From contig NC_083383.1 in the NCBI RefSeq assembly GCF_031755915.1, forward strand, positions 32,715,501 through 32,779,500: a stretch of DNA of 64,000 nucleotides. Reading direction: 5' to 3'. Origin of the DNA: Ziziphus jujuba (lineage: Eukaryota > Streptophyta > Magnoliopsida > Rosales > Rhamnaceae). The notes below the pieces were generated by a model. The model ran no database searches, was not told the DNA's origin, and saw nothing but the letters and a program-made list of their open reading frames with translations. The position numbers were made by a program, and so were the translations under genes. Positions 22,692 through 35,248 of the stretch are shown here, in pieces (the stretch's first letter is position 1; every line of letters starts with the position of its first letter).

Positions 22692-23897
22692 ATGGCTGCA
22701 GTAATAAAAAAATTCTTCATCGCGTCGATGTTTATGTGGATGACTCCCTTGGCAATACTGTATGGGTTTAATAATAATTGGCTTCCTGGTAAGATTGTTG
22801 CATTAAATTTTTTAAGTCGTATTTTATTGACGACAATACCTTTTTGCAAATTCTTTGTTTGTTTAACTTGATTAGAATAGAATGTATGAAAATTGATGGT
22901 GCTTTGTATGTAAACTTCTCAGTTCTAGAAAGCCTTGCATTAACCATACTGATATTGCATACTTAATTAACTTCATCCGCTTGTCTTCTCTCCTTACGCA
23001 TTCCATAATTCTATATGATATTTGTTTCTACAACACTGTTTTAGATTGCATCATTCATTTCTTGTGTCATAAAGGCATTTGCTGCACATGGCCAAATCAT
23101 TGTAATCAATTATAATACTACCTCTGAGTTCTCGAGCATGCAGATGTTTATGACTGTATCCTCTCGCATGTCTCAATATTCCCCAAAAAAATTGCAGTTT
23201 AGGACAATGATTTCTATATCACAAAATTTAGCAGGTGGCATCGTATGTTGTACAAAATCTGATTTAGAACAGTGGTGTAAGACTATTACGAGGAAATTTT
23301 AGGATGGATCTACAATCCCCGTAAGCACATATATATATATATATATATATATAAGTAAACAAGGTCACTAAGCAATGATAATAGTGGATTTTTGCTGAAA
23401 TATAAGCTTGTTTAACTACAAGGAAAAATGGCTGTGGTTTCTGATCTTTCGAACCTAAGTCCTTGCACATATATTGACTAATTTAAACATTTTATTTGGT
23501 GAACATTTCACTACTAGGCTCATAATGATTGCTGTGTTTGTTCATATACCAGTATTGTTGTTGAACTTACTTACTGGTATAGGTTCTTTACATCAATTTT
23601 TATTCTGTATTCTTTTATTCAAATTGATAATTTTTGTTTGGCTAATCTGAACAAGGTATTGATTTGGAAACAGGTTCAAGTGAGTTGTCTTCGTATTCTG
23701 TGACACTAGTGAGTGGATTCCTGGCTGTAATATCAGTGAATGTAGTCATTGCATTTTACATATACATGGCAATGAAGGAACCTTCTGATAAACACGAGCC
23801 TGATCCTGCATTTCTTGCTGATGCTAAAGCAAGTATTAAACAGCAGTCTGCTGTGGACATTGACAAATCTTCACAGTCCTCCAAGAAACAGGAGTAG
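22692..23897 (+). CDS. VMA21: VMA21-like V-ATPase assembly factor
   Basis: Two coding exons (22692-22788 and 23674-23897) join at a split Gly codon to give 106 residues. Hydrophobic segment one is KFFIASMFMWMTPLAILYGF (about residues 7-26). Segment two lies in TLVSGFLAVISVNVVIAFYI (about 42-61), after the short luminal loop expected of VMA21-domain proteins. The protein ends SSKKQE, a KKXX dilysine signal for return to the ER. Yeast Vma21p ends with a dilysine motif too and chaperones assembly of the V0 sector in the ER. The leader seems to contain one further intron (about 22010-22672). The coding intron is 885 bases. The gene converges on the AASDH-like gene, with about 745 bp between stop codons. 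Confidence 0.9.
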
Positions 23898-23950
23898 TGA
23901 ATAGGGATATGTTTTTTTCATATGGAAACATTCGAACCTGAAATGTAGAT

Positions 23951-24038
23951 AAGAGGTTGCTATATATTATACATTGAATATGAAGTCATATTGTAAGAGG
24001 TTGCTATATATTATACATTGAATATGAAGTCATATTGT
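23951..24038. repeat. Perfect 44-bp tandem duplication in the VMA21 3' UTR
   Basis: The 44-bp unit at 23951-23994 is repeated without a mismatch at 23995-24038, starting 53 bases after the stop codon. Each unit carries tatatattatacattgaa, which could offer polyadenylation-type AU-rich signals twice. Identity implies a recent event. Confidence 0.95.
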
Positions 24039-24642
24039 AATTGAATGTTCATTCACTTTATTTTGTCTTTTGCTTTTTGAACTTGAGATTTGAAGTTGAT
24101 GTCACCGGTTTACACAAGCAAATGCTGCAACAGTAAAGATGCACTCTTTTCCATTCCCCCATTTTCAATAAGTTTGTTTTGGTGGGAATTAGTTACATTT
24201 TAATTTGTTGCGGTGATGGAGTTGGAAGCATTGCCGAGTGTGAAACACTCTTGATTTGTTTTGACATTTTGAGCTTTTCGGATTGTGGCCATCCCCATTT
24301 GATCTTTCAAGCGTCCCCAGTTCATCCAACATCTAATATTAGTTGTATGTTCAAAGCCTCTCTATCTAACCCTTGGGAGGACAAATTTTGCTTGTATAAT
24401 AATTGCTGTTTCTTTATTAATTTGGCAATACAAATACAAGTAGAGTGAAATTAAAAAAAAAAAAAAAAAGGATAAAAATGATGAACGATCTTCATTAATA
24501 TTTTCAAAATTGTCTGTCTTTTCACATAAGGAATTAATTTTTTCCTTAATGCATTAAATCAAAACAACGCTTAACCTCATTCCAAGTGCCCGTTCCTTCC
24601 CATCTCAATTCCACTTTTGGCTTTTGAGGCAGGTACATGGAG
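24039..24642. other. Convergent 3' ends of VMA21-like and AASDH-like genes
   Basis: This 604-bp stretch is shared by the 3' regions of two convergent genes. A minus-strand AATAAA (TTTATT near 24412) may serve the AASDH-like gene. A poly-A lies near 24452-24468. No separate gene is visible. The 89-codon plus frame at 24179-24448 lacks any recognisable domain. Confidence 0.4.
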
Positions 24643-27600
24643 CTAGAGTTTAACATGAATGCAGTGCACATGGTCATCCCTGCAACCAACGAAAATTCTG
24701 CCACCAATCATCACAGGCGAAGAAAATATGTCTCCTTGGAGGTCTATCCTTGCCAATTCCACAACGTTATCGTTATTATTCAACTCAACTCCAACTCCAA
24801 GCAAACGTATACTTCCAGAGCCGGAACACACGCACAGCAACCTGAAACATAGTGGATTATATTCACAATATACATCATCAACATCATATCATACACATAT
24901 TGATATAAATGTGGGATTATCTTTTGTGGTAGTTCATTTTTGACCTTTGTGATGAAAGGTACAAGTGGTCATCAACATATGCAGATGCAATAATTGGGTC
25001 TCCAACATCGTATTTCCATACTTTATTTCCTGTTTCCTGCATTGAACCACACCAATCATCCATCTTATACGAAGTTTTACAACAATTAAGCTAGGCTCTT
25101 ATAAAAATGAAAAACCAAAAAAGAAAAAACAAACACCACAACACATTTCCATCCCACACAAATGGTTGCTATCTTACCACTTCAAATGAATATACATTTC
25201 CGTTTCTGGAACATATGACCACCTGTAACAGAACAAAACAATATCTAACAGTAAGAAAACCGTCGTATTTATAACATGCAGTTTAAGATGACATGGTGTG
25301 TAAGAAATCTACTCATTCTCCAAAAGGATAATCAACAACCCACAATGGCCATGTCTCGTTGTCATTTAAAGACAAGGAAAATATTCATGAATAAAGACTT
25401 TTAACTCGTTATGACTACAAAATAAATGTACCTGAGAAGGAAGAGCAGAGGATATGCAGGCACCCGCAAATATATTACCTGAAATTTTATACTGACACCA
25501 AAAATAGATAAGGATTAGCAGTTGTCAAACACAATGTACATGTTAAAATGGATACAGGGACACTATGTTACATATGGATTTAATGTCTTAATTATGCTTA
25601 TCAAGAATGCCGAATTTTCAGCCTCATGCCTTATCTCATTTTATTAGAAAATTAGTCATTCTTTGTTAGCTTTATACAAGCTCCTATTTTTATAGACGGA
25701 AAGGTTAGATGACTAAAAGTGAAAGAACTATCAAGCAAGAAATTAAACAAACCAATATTGCACCTTCCAAACAATGGATCCGCTTGAATCAAATACCATA
25801 ACATGTCCATCCACCAAGCAGCATACAACTGCAGTTCATAAAGCAACTCATAATTCCGAACACACAAGAAAACATCCAAGAGAAACTTTTAGATAAGAAA
25901 TCAACAATTATATAACCAAAACTCAAGAAACAAATACATACCACTCCCCGTTGAAGAATTAATGGCAAGAGACCCAAACACTGGTGCTTCCAGCTCATGC
26001 ATCCATAAGATATTAAATGGCAAGGCCTGCATCATAAAACAGAGCCCATGTGAACAAGCCATTGAACACATCAAAATTATGAAAACAAAATTCGAACCAC
26101 AGTAGTGTCTTTGGACTTATCAAATTTGAACACAAAAAGATGTAAGAAGGAATGTCCCAATAAAGCGGGAAGAAAGTCAACATAAATATCAAAACTATGT
26201 TAGGAATGGTTAGCACTTAGTAGTACAACTTCATTGTTTGTATTCCTAAAGAAGAGAAATGCTTCTAAATAAATTAAAATATTTAGACCCATTAGCAGTG
26301 ACAAAATAGTAATATAAGAATAATAAGCCAGTAAAGCTAAGCTGCTGTATAATAGGCTTAGTGAGGTCATAACTCATCAGAGATAGCATTTAATGGAAGC
26401 GGTTTTATCAAGGAAAATAACAGGAGAAGTCCAAGATGTTTGAGACAAAGTATCCTTTGTCACCATTTCTCCTCAATTTACCAGTAGAAGCTTTGAGTAG
26501 ATATAGGAGAAGGCCATTGTCATTGGAAATAAGAGGGTAAGCTGTCTCATTTTTAATTTGCTAATTACATTACTTCATATCAGGGGAGGGTGGAATTTAA
26601 ATAATTTGATTAACTGAAGGGGATTTAAATAGTTTGATTAGACAAAGTTGCAGTTTATTTACCTTTATTGATATCGCTGTCATCCGGCCACTGGTAGAAG
26701 CAACATAAAGTATATTATTCAACTGCATGAAAAATTAATCATGCATAAAAACATGTGACTAGCAAGACGATAAACTCAGTCAACAACAAGACTTCTAATT
26801 TGTTCCCCTGGGGGAAAATTTTAAGGAGTTACTTGACCAATGAGAGTTAAAATCACCTCATCAATCACTGGTGACCCATATATGCTTCCACCACATGGAA
26901 CATTATAAACACAACAACGATTTTTGTAGTCAAGAGCATATAAATTGTGATCATGAGATCCACACCTGCAGGCAATAATTACAGGTCAAATCCTTATTTT
27001 CTAAAGGGGAAATAATAAAACTAAGAAAGAGCTCATGTAGATCCTGTAAATCAGAAGGGCCAGAAAACAGTTCATCATCTTAACAAGTCTAGATATTGCA
27101 AAAACTACACCAACAAAGCCTTTTTACTAGGGCTACAGTAACAAGGCCTTTTCCTTTGGCTGATTCTTAGTTACAGTTTCATTCACCCTCCAACTGAAGT
27201 TAGTTTTATTTCAAAGTTATAAACTTCATCGTGACAAAAGACTTTTGAACTAAATGGTTAATACTAGGCAACGACTAGGGCCCCAAGGGCAATAATATGG
27301 CATACTGGTAAAGAAGGTTTCTAAATGGTGTTTTATTTTTTATTTTTTTATTTTTTTTTTATTTTTTTATTTTTTTAATTATTATCACTATTATTATTAA
27401 CTTGGGAATCGTAAGATCCAAGATCAACCAAGAGCCTACCCAGATTTTACCATGTAAGAACTTCTGTTTCAGAAAAGAAGTACAAAAGTATTTATTTTCA
27501 GATGCAGACTTTGACATGCTATTGACAGCAATCTATTAGTTAAGTTCCACATAAGATTCAAAGCAACAATTTTCTATTAAACAAACGTTATACTTCCTAA

Positions 27601-30600
27601 AAGGTTTTGCACAACAATGAAAATTGTCTGATCTTGACATAAACCAGCTCTTTCATTTTGTAAGATGAACTAGTAATTTCTAGAACTGTATACATATCAA
27701 GTCTAACTCAAACCGAGATAAATCCATGAAAGAAATGCCAAGCACAATCATTAAAAGATTGAATACAAATAAGTTAGATCATTAGATTCACCTAACAATA
27801 AAGGAGGAATTAGCAGTAGCAGTCTACGATTGAAGGAAGAGAAATAATGACTTCATCTAAAGAAAAAAGAAAGAGGGAAAAGAAATTTACCAGATCAATT
27901 GCCTGGAAATGTCTACAAGTGGCTGTGACTTCACCTTCAGAGAATGAATTTGTATAAAAAAATAAATAAATAAATAAATAAATCCCTTAGTATATGAAAC
28001 ATGACAAAATGAAATCAAATGCCAAAGCAAATAGAGAAACAAAAAGTAAAAATAAAATGGGAGGCACAGAAATAATAATGCAATGTAGTGAGAAGTCTCC
28101 TACCAACCTTTTTGTAACAAATTAGAACCCTTACGTCATCCCTATGTCAAGGGGGTAAAGAAATGCCAAAATAGAAATATTAAGATTGAAAGCCTCATAC
28201 AAGTCTTATAGTATTCTCAAAGAAATCCAACCCAAAAGCTAAGAAACTCCAACACCAGCAAAGTAACTCATTGGCTTTTCCAAGCCAAACCTAAAGAAGT
28301 TCAATAAATATTTACCAAAGACAATGAAACACCAGTATGCTAAAGCATTGGAACCATCGTACCTCAGAAGATGCTTGAAAAGACCACAAGATGTTGCCAT
28401 TTGACGAATCAAGAAAATATATTTTTCCTTTGTAGCATCCAACTACAACCTAAAGGAAACTCAATGTAAGAAAGATAAACACCATAATACTAAACGCTGA
28501 AATGCCTTGTAAAGATTTTTTCAGATTAATTATTAAGTTTTGAAACAGAAAATAATGTGGAAGATAACCTGTGAAAAGTCACCGACAATAGCTGCTGAAC
28601 ATTCAACACGTCCTTCTAGTTTGATTTTCCACTGGACAGAACCACTAAACCAAATTCTATGATAATAAAAATTATATTGCTAGAAAAACTTTATGCCAAA
28701 TGCTGTAGATAGGTCAAAACAAAATTATATTGCTAGAAAAACACCACAAACGTTTGTGTCATGTGTTTTAAATTATATTTGAAATCTATTATTCTTGTAC
28801 ACTAATCATTATTCTACTGATCAGAACCATTTAATGAAATTCTATTATAATAACTGAAAACTTTTTGCCTAATGAATTAGATATTTCACGCATTTACAAG
28901 ATTAAAATAAAACTATACTACATAATTGTCTTAATAAAATGTGGACATCATCCAAAAAATGTTAAAAAGATCTATTATAGACACTTTTAATGCTTTATTT
29001 AGGTATTCACATTAACAAATTAAAGATTTTAGAGAATATTACTTGGGACATGACTAAGACACAAATTAATTATAATAGTAAATATGAACACGACTATGTA
29101 TCATAAATTGAAACACAATATTTATATCACTCAAAAATTGGAATATAATACTTATTTCATGATGAAGACAACAATAAACATAAACGGAGTCTTGTCATGA
29201 ATACTAAGAATAATTAAGATGTGTTCTGAAAGACATTGTAAGCCCTTACCTTCTGGCATCAACACACATAAATTCATGCGAGTGAGATCCAATAAATAAA
29301 AAGATGTCCAGGCCTTTAAATACAATAAGTGGCGATGCATCCACACAAGATCCCATGGAAACTTTCCATAATTCTTCCATTAATACTGTTCTACTTCTTG
29401 GAACCTCTGCACAGGTTGCTAGATGAGCATCATTAACCCTGTACTCTCCTTCATACATAACCTTGTTGCAGCGGCTAAATGAACATGACATGGGTATCGA
29501 ATTAGAATTCCATGAGAATCCATTTGTTGATCTGAGACCTTCTAAAATAAGGCTTACTCTTGAATCCAACTTCAAGTGTTTAGAGATGATATCGTGATTC
29601 TTATTTTCACCACGGAGGGCTCTCAATAGTCTTCCTTCTGATTCAACTTTAGCAGGATTAGGAGTGTCAACAGCATGAAACATGTTCCTTTTACCTTTTT
29701 CAAGATTCATCTCCCACTTAGCATCATTCAGCACATCCAAATCCTTTCTCTCCAGAAGAGTCCCATAAAGCTTAGATGGACTTGGAAAACAGTAAAGCAT
29801 TCTCATATCGACACCTAAATCATGAGAGAGATGTGCTGCAGAAATAGAATTTCCACCCATCAAAAAGAAATCATCATCATCGGCAACCTCTTCAACCATT
29901 AACACATTACAAAAGGCCTGGAAGAAACATCATAGAAGCAATATAAATCATTGTCTAAAACATATAGCTAGAGATAGCCCTATAACTCAAAATGGACTTC
30001 AGTGTAATTCAATGATTATATAGGAAAAAAAGGGAAAAGAAAACCTTTTTAATTACTTGCAAAAGGTTACCATTTCCAACTTCAGCAATTTTGTCTTGCA
30101 CATGCTTCACGAGAAATGTAGAACTTGCCAATAACTCATAGTTAACTTTACCAGTGGAAGACAACGGAAATGATTTGGTAAAAGTGAACTGGTTAGGAAT
30201 CATTGCTAATGGAAGTTTATCAACCATCCAACTTTTGATATTAGATCTGAATCCTTCATTGCTTCTCCCCTCCTTCAATATTATGAATGCAACAAGTAGT
30301 ATAGTTTCCCCTTGACGTTTACTGATCACTGAAGCATCAACAACATCTGGATGTCCCCTTAATGTATCTTCTATCTCCTCTAAAGCAATACGCTGGCCAT
30401 TCCGTTTGATAGTCCGGTCTCTTCTGCCCAAGAAAACAAGATCACCACCTTGAAGCCTGGTTGCATAATCACCAGTTCTAAACAGTAACTGACTTCCATG
30501 TTTAATGTCAGAACTGCAACTGGTGTTGTCTTGGGACAAATTCACATAATCCAAGGAAATAAATGTAGAATCATTGTAGTATCCTACAGAATTGCAAAGA

Positions 30601-33288
30601 CCAGCAACATATATTTCTCCATGATCTGGTAGATCATCTTCACCAACAAGTACCACATCACAATTAGCAATAGGTATACCAATTGGAACACTAGTTAGTG
30701 GCTCTGACTCCAAAATCTTAGGCAGCCTCTTGCAATCAAAATAAGTACAATCACCAGATACCTTGATCCAAACAATCAATTTATTAGCATTCACCCATGT
30801 ATCAGGAATACAACAGAAAGCGCTCCTATGTCACACGTACATAGCAATAAGACGCTGCATAAAATATGATTAAGAACATCTTTATCTGCCTCTATGCTAA
30901 AAGATTTAAAAATCTGAAAAGTGACATTGTATAAAAGATTTTGCAGCCTTTACAAAAAAGCATATCAGCATTAAAGCACAAAATAACATAAAAGATGCAG
31001 TGTTATTTTTGTTAGCAACTGGAGTCCATCTCACAGGATTTTTTTTTTTTTTTTTTTTTTTTTCGATAGGCATGCCTCAGAAGATTGGAATCTTGTGCAA
31101 AAAAAGGAAAATATGTAATAAAGGTAGTGGAAACAAATAAAGACGATGGCATGGAGGGAAGTTGGAAAGGCACTCTTGTGCAATATCATATACCACTAAA
31201 ATTCAGAAGGAAAGAGAGACTCTATACAATGTGATAGATTAAGGCGATGGCATTCAATTGTAGTTAATAACTTAATAGAACAATCAGGGAAACATGCAAG
31301 GTTTGTTGACTTTTATGGAAAAAACATGGTATATTAACTTTATTTAATTACTCTTGTCTGGTTCGTTCAAATGTTATCATTATCTAGGTAAAGAAACCAC
31401 TTTCTATTTCATGCCAACACAAAATTGATCTTAGAATCTTATTAGTTATGCATAGATGACCAACCACGTGATTGTGTCTTCCAAACATCTTTATGAATGA
31501 ACTGCCACGAAGTAATGATGCAATGGAATCAGAATTAACAGTCAAATTAAACGACACCACTTGTCATGATGAATTAGTCACTCCAATAAGGTAGAACAGT
31601 GTAATTCTAACCTCTGTACTACCGTATAAATTCAAAATATTGGTCCCTGGTAATATCTTTGAAAGCATCTCCCATAGTGATAAAGAAAGGGTTTCACCAC
31701 TTAGCACTAACAATTTCAATGAATTTGGGATCCGCATCTCATATCGACCTTTCAAAGTAGGAAGGACTGCTCTCATCAGAGATGGAACTGCAGTGAGTCT
31801 ATTTATGGAGTAAGCCTGTAATAACAATCAAGAACTGTAGTTTAGCATTTAAGTTGACAAATAAATAAATAAATCAGTTAAACAATATCAAATTCTATGT
31901 TTAAAATGAATTTCCAGGGTTCAAAAGTGAGATACTAAGCACTAAATTTCTCTAGGTAGTTGTGCTGGATAACAAGCTATGATTTAACGAAACCCATAAG
32001 TTATGAACCCGCTAGTTATCAACCAACCAAAAATGACTAAACGAGAATGCTGAAACATTTTAAAAGCTTCACTCAGCGTTCTTTATAGGTCTAGTAATCA
32101 AAGGTGAGTCATATATCAATTTGAGATTAACAGTAAAAACCCAAATAGGAATACATACCTGTATAAAATCCACAACCGCAAGCATATTTTGTTTTAGCAC
32201 ATTGAAAGGAGGTACAACCAACGTAGAACCAGTGAGAATAGCACTGAGGAATTCTTGAAGGTGGTCGATAAAGCTTATAGATGTCTTGAACAACAAACGC
32301 TCCTCTCCACTCAGGGGATACAATTCTTGCATCCACCAAAACCGGTTCAAAAGTCCTATATTTAAATCAGAAAAATTCAATTTTTTTTTGTTTTTATCTT
32401 CAAAAAAGAAAAGAAAAATGCTAATGTGAGAAACAGATGTAATCTCAAAACTAAATTTGAATTGGAAATGTAAAGCAAAATCACAAATTTGATTTTAGCA
32501 CATGGAAACCAATCCGAAAAGAACATCTGCTTACCTTGTTCAGTACCACAAACACCTTTGGGCTTCCCAGTAGACCCCGAAGTATACATCAAATAACAGA
32601 ACAGTCTCTGATTCCCACTCTCACACGGCCAGTCCAAATTTGCAAAATCTCCAGCAACTCCATCATAATCATCATCACCTTGTTCCTGATTCCCACTCTC
32701 ACACGGCCAGTCCAAATTTGCAAAATCTCCAGCAACTCCATCATCATCATCATCATCACCTTGTTCCATTGAAAACCATAAAACAGGGCAGGCACTGCAG
32801 TCCACCAACCAAGTCGGAGATTTGGGGTTCATAACAAAGGGAGAAGCGCAGGCGATGACAAGATGAACATTGGACGAAGCCATGACAGAGAGAACCCTTT
32901 GTTTGGGCCAGGAAGGATCCAGAGGGAGAAAAGCCTCCCCATTTCTGAGCACAGAGAGCACCGCAACTATATACTGCACAGAAGGCGGCATATAAATTCC
33001 CAATATTCTGGGCGTGCGCATGGAATTGGACGCGGCGGTGATGGGGCGTGGCTGAGGGGCTTCGAGGAGGAGTGTGCGCAGGCGGCAGGAGAGAGAATCG
33101 ACGGCCGAGAGTAGACAGGAGTAGGTGAAGAATGAGTCGCCAGTTGAAGAAGAAGAAGAAGAAGAAGAAGAAGAAGAGGAAGCATGAATAACGGCGACGC
33201 TGTTGGGGTTTTGGGAAGCAGAGGTGAAGAAGAGGTGGTATATGCAGCTCCTGCGACTGCAATGGTGGTTTTCTTTGTCTTCTTTCAT
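24643..33288 (-). CDS. AAE19: AASDH/AAE19-like adenylation, carrier and beta-propeller protein
   Basis: Sixteen minus-strand exons join to 1153 residues: 33288-32535, 32355-32159, 31815-31612, 30761-30045, 29917-29250, 28644-28569, 28449-28363, 27934-27891, 26965-26857, 26722-26663, 26026-25942, 25828-25764, 25491-25432, 25222-25178, 25036-24945, 24841-24643. The adenylation domain shows [12 protein letters not shown] (about 234-245), NLYGSTE (ending 385), [22 protein letters not shown] and [11 protein letters not shown] carrier domain follows with GGNSISAAH, where Ser648 is the expected phosphopantetheine site. The C-terminal third has about seven PQQ-type propeller blades ([33 protein letters not shown] and others). 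This is the AASDH/ACSF4 order. The mammalian protein activates beta-alanine, and the plant substrate is not established. The N-terminus carries a run of 12 Ser and an in-frame tandem duplication just before the ATP-binding motif. Confidence 0.92.
27961..27984. repeat. (AAAT)n microsatellite in an AASDH intron
   Basis: About six aaat units in the intron between the exons at 27891-27934 and 28363-28449, 27 bases outside the splice acceptor of the 27891-27934 exon. Confidence 0.85.
32608..32766 (-). repeat. In-frame coding tandem duplication, 78 + 81 bp
   Basis: Two near-identical units lie inside exon 1 of the AASDH-like gene (32608-32685 and 32686-32766). They encode residues 175-201 and 202-227, each containing [18 protein letters not shown] after EQGDDD. 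The differences are an ATC triplet (one extra Asp) and one Asp/Tyr change. Both lengths are multiples of three, so the frame is kept. The units end immediately before [18 protein letters not shown], the ATP-binding loop. Confidence 0.95.
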
Positions 33289-34739
33289 TTCATTCCCCTG
33301 CTCTGCTCTCTCTCACATTCACACTCAAAACGCTCTCTGCCTTTGCCTTGGGTTTCCTTTTCATTCCAAAAACTGCTTACTTGTGTCACGCGAGCGTTCC
33401 ATTACAACAGCACATCATCACGCGCCACACACACCCAACATTCAATCAAACAGATTATTTGTTGCGCAATGATTATATAATTGATTAATAAATAACCTTT
33501 TTTGTTTTACAAATTGCAGACTATACTTTGTCCTCAAATATTGACACGCAGTATTCATTATCCAATATGTGGATAGTTACCACCGGCAGGAATCATGATA
33601 TAGTTTCTTCTTCAATTGATTCCTGGTATGCTGCAACTTTAATCTCTAAACCTGTTTAAAATTTGCACTTGTCATGGAGATATAACTGCACTCAACCCAT
33701 GTGCAGGGAGAGTGTAACAACTATAAAGAATTCAATTTAATAAGGATCTATGCATGGCTTTTCTAATATGATAGGACATGTATAGCAATGAGTAAAAGCC
33801 ATTGGCATATATATGAAACAATTAATAAAGGTAGACTTTATATTGTGAATTTGATTTAGCATGAAGAGATAATATTAACAATAACCATGCGAGGCTAATC
33901 AAGTGATGATCTTTGATATCAACGAGATTATATATTTGTTTCATCAAAAATAAAAAAATTATAACCTTCTTTTATAACTAAAATGAACACTTTTGTAGCC
34001 TTAGTTAAACTGACATAAAAACATGTAGCTGGATACTCATTTAGTTAAGATTGTGTCAATTCATCCAAAAAAAAAAAAAAAGATTGTGACAACTATGTTA
34101 TATTGACATAAATCAATATAATAAAAACTTAATTATAACAATCTAGGGAGTTATCTTCTTCAATTGATTTTTTTTTTTTTTAAATCTTATTATGCATTTG
34201 TTTATCTCTTTGTGAGACTGACTTATTTAATTCTAAAAATTTATTTTAAATTCTTTTAAAAAACTTAGGACCTCGATACTTTAGATAATGTATGACTCAG
34301 TGGATGTAGAAGTGGCTAATATATACTTTTCTTTTGATTTAAGGCATGAAAAAATCCAATAGCATGTATATTGACACTTGAAATTAAAAGTAACCAAGCA
34401 TTGTGCATGATTAGAGCTTTTCGAATGCATAATAAGACAATTGATATTGGTTGAGCTAATTGTAAATTATTATAGGATATTAAAAGATAAAAAAGAAAAA
34501 AATCGAAAACAATAATATATATTCCAGCTTGGAAAGGGTCTTTTTTTCTTTTTTTTTTTTTGTTCTCTCTCTTTGGAAAGCAGAGTATAGTATCTGTCAA
34601 CTAAAAATGAAATGATATTGATGCAGAAACAAACCCATCTTGTGCGCCATTTTTTTTTTTCCAACCTCTGTTTTCAAGCACCGCCACCTGTGCACCTCTG
34701 TCCCGTTGCTACCTTAGTTGCCTTATTCTTCAATATATA

Positions 34740-34770
<31 letters not shown>

Positions 34771-35248
34771 ACGTGATTTTAATTTGCCTAAAGATAAATA
34801 TTTATTTAAAATAAGTAGTGGTGATTGGAAAATATCAGATAAATTTGTTGAATCTTAGCTATTTAGCACCTTGATGATTTAATATATAACCTATATACTT
34901 ATATGGTTGATGATCCCATTTTGTACGTTAAAAATAATTAACATATAAATCACAACAAATTACGCTAAATAAAGCCAACGACATATATAAAGTGATGCAT
35001 GTAGAATATTATTACAATATATAATCCGAAAAAACAAACCTGAACATTTCATAATTAAATATTCCAAAGGCATTATAAAAGCAAACGCATATATATGGTC
35101 TGAAAGTAGAAAATATTGTTGAAATGGAATGTGAACATGAATATTTATGAAGTACATACATGGACATGGACATAGACATAGACATAGACATAAATGATCA
35201 CAAGCCAATATTTAAGCAAGAAAATGATAACAATAGAGTTGTTACTCC
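33289..35248. promoter_or_regulatory. AASDH upstream region and NPC downstream region
   Basis: The left 200 bp, upstream of the AASDH-like ATG, is relatively GC-rich with CT-rich runs and probably holds its leader and promoter. The rest is AT-rich, with poly-T and poly-A tracts near 34170 and 34540 and a (TA)n array near 34734-34756. The 3' untranslated region of the NPC gene enters from the right and contains five gacata-type hexamers at about 35161-35191. No gene is visible. Confidence 0.4.
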
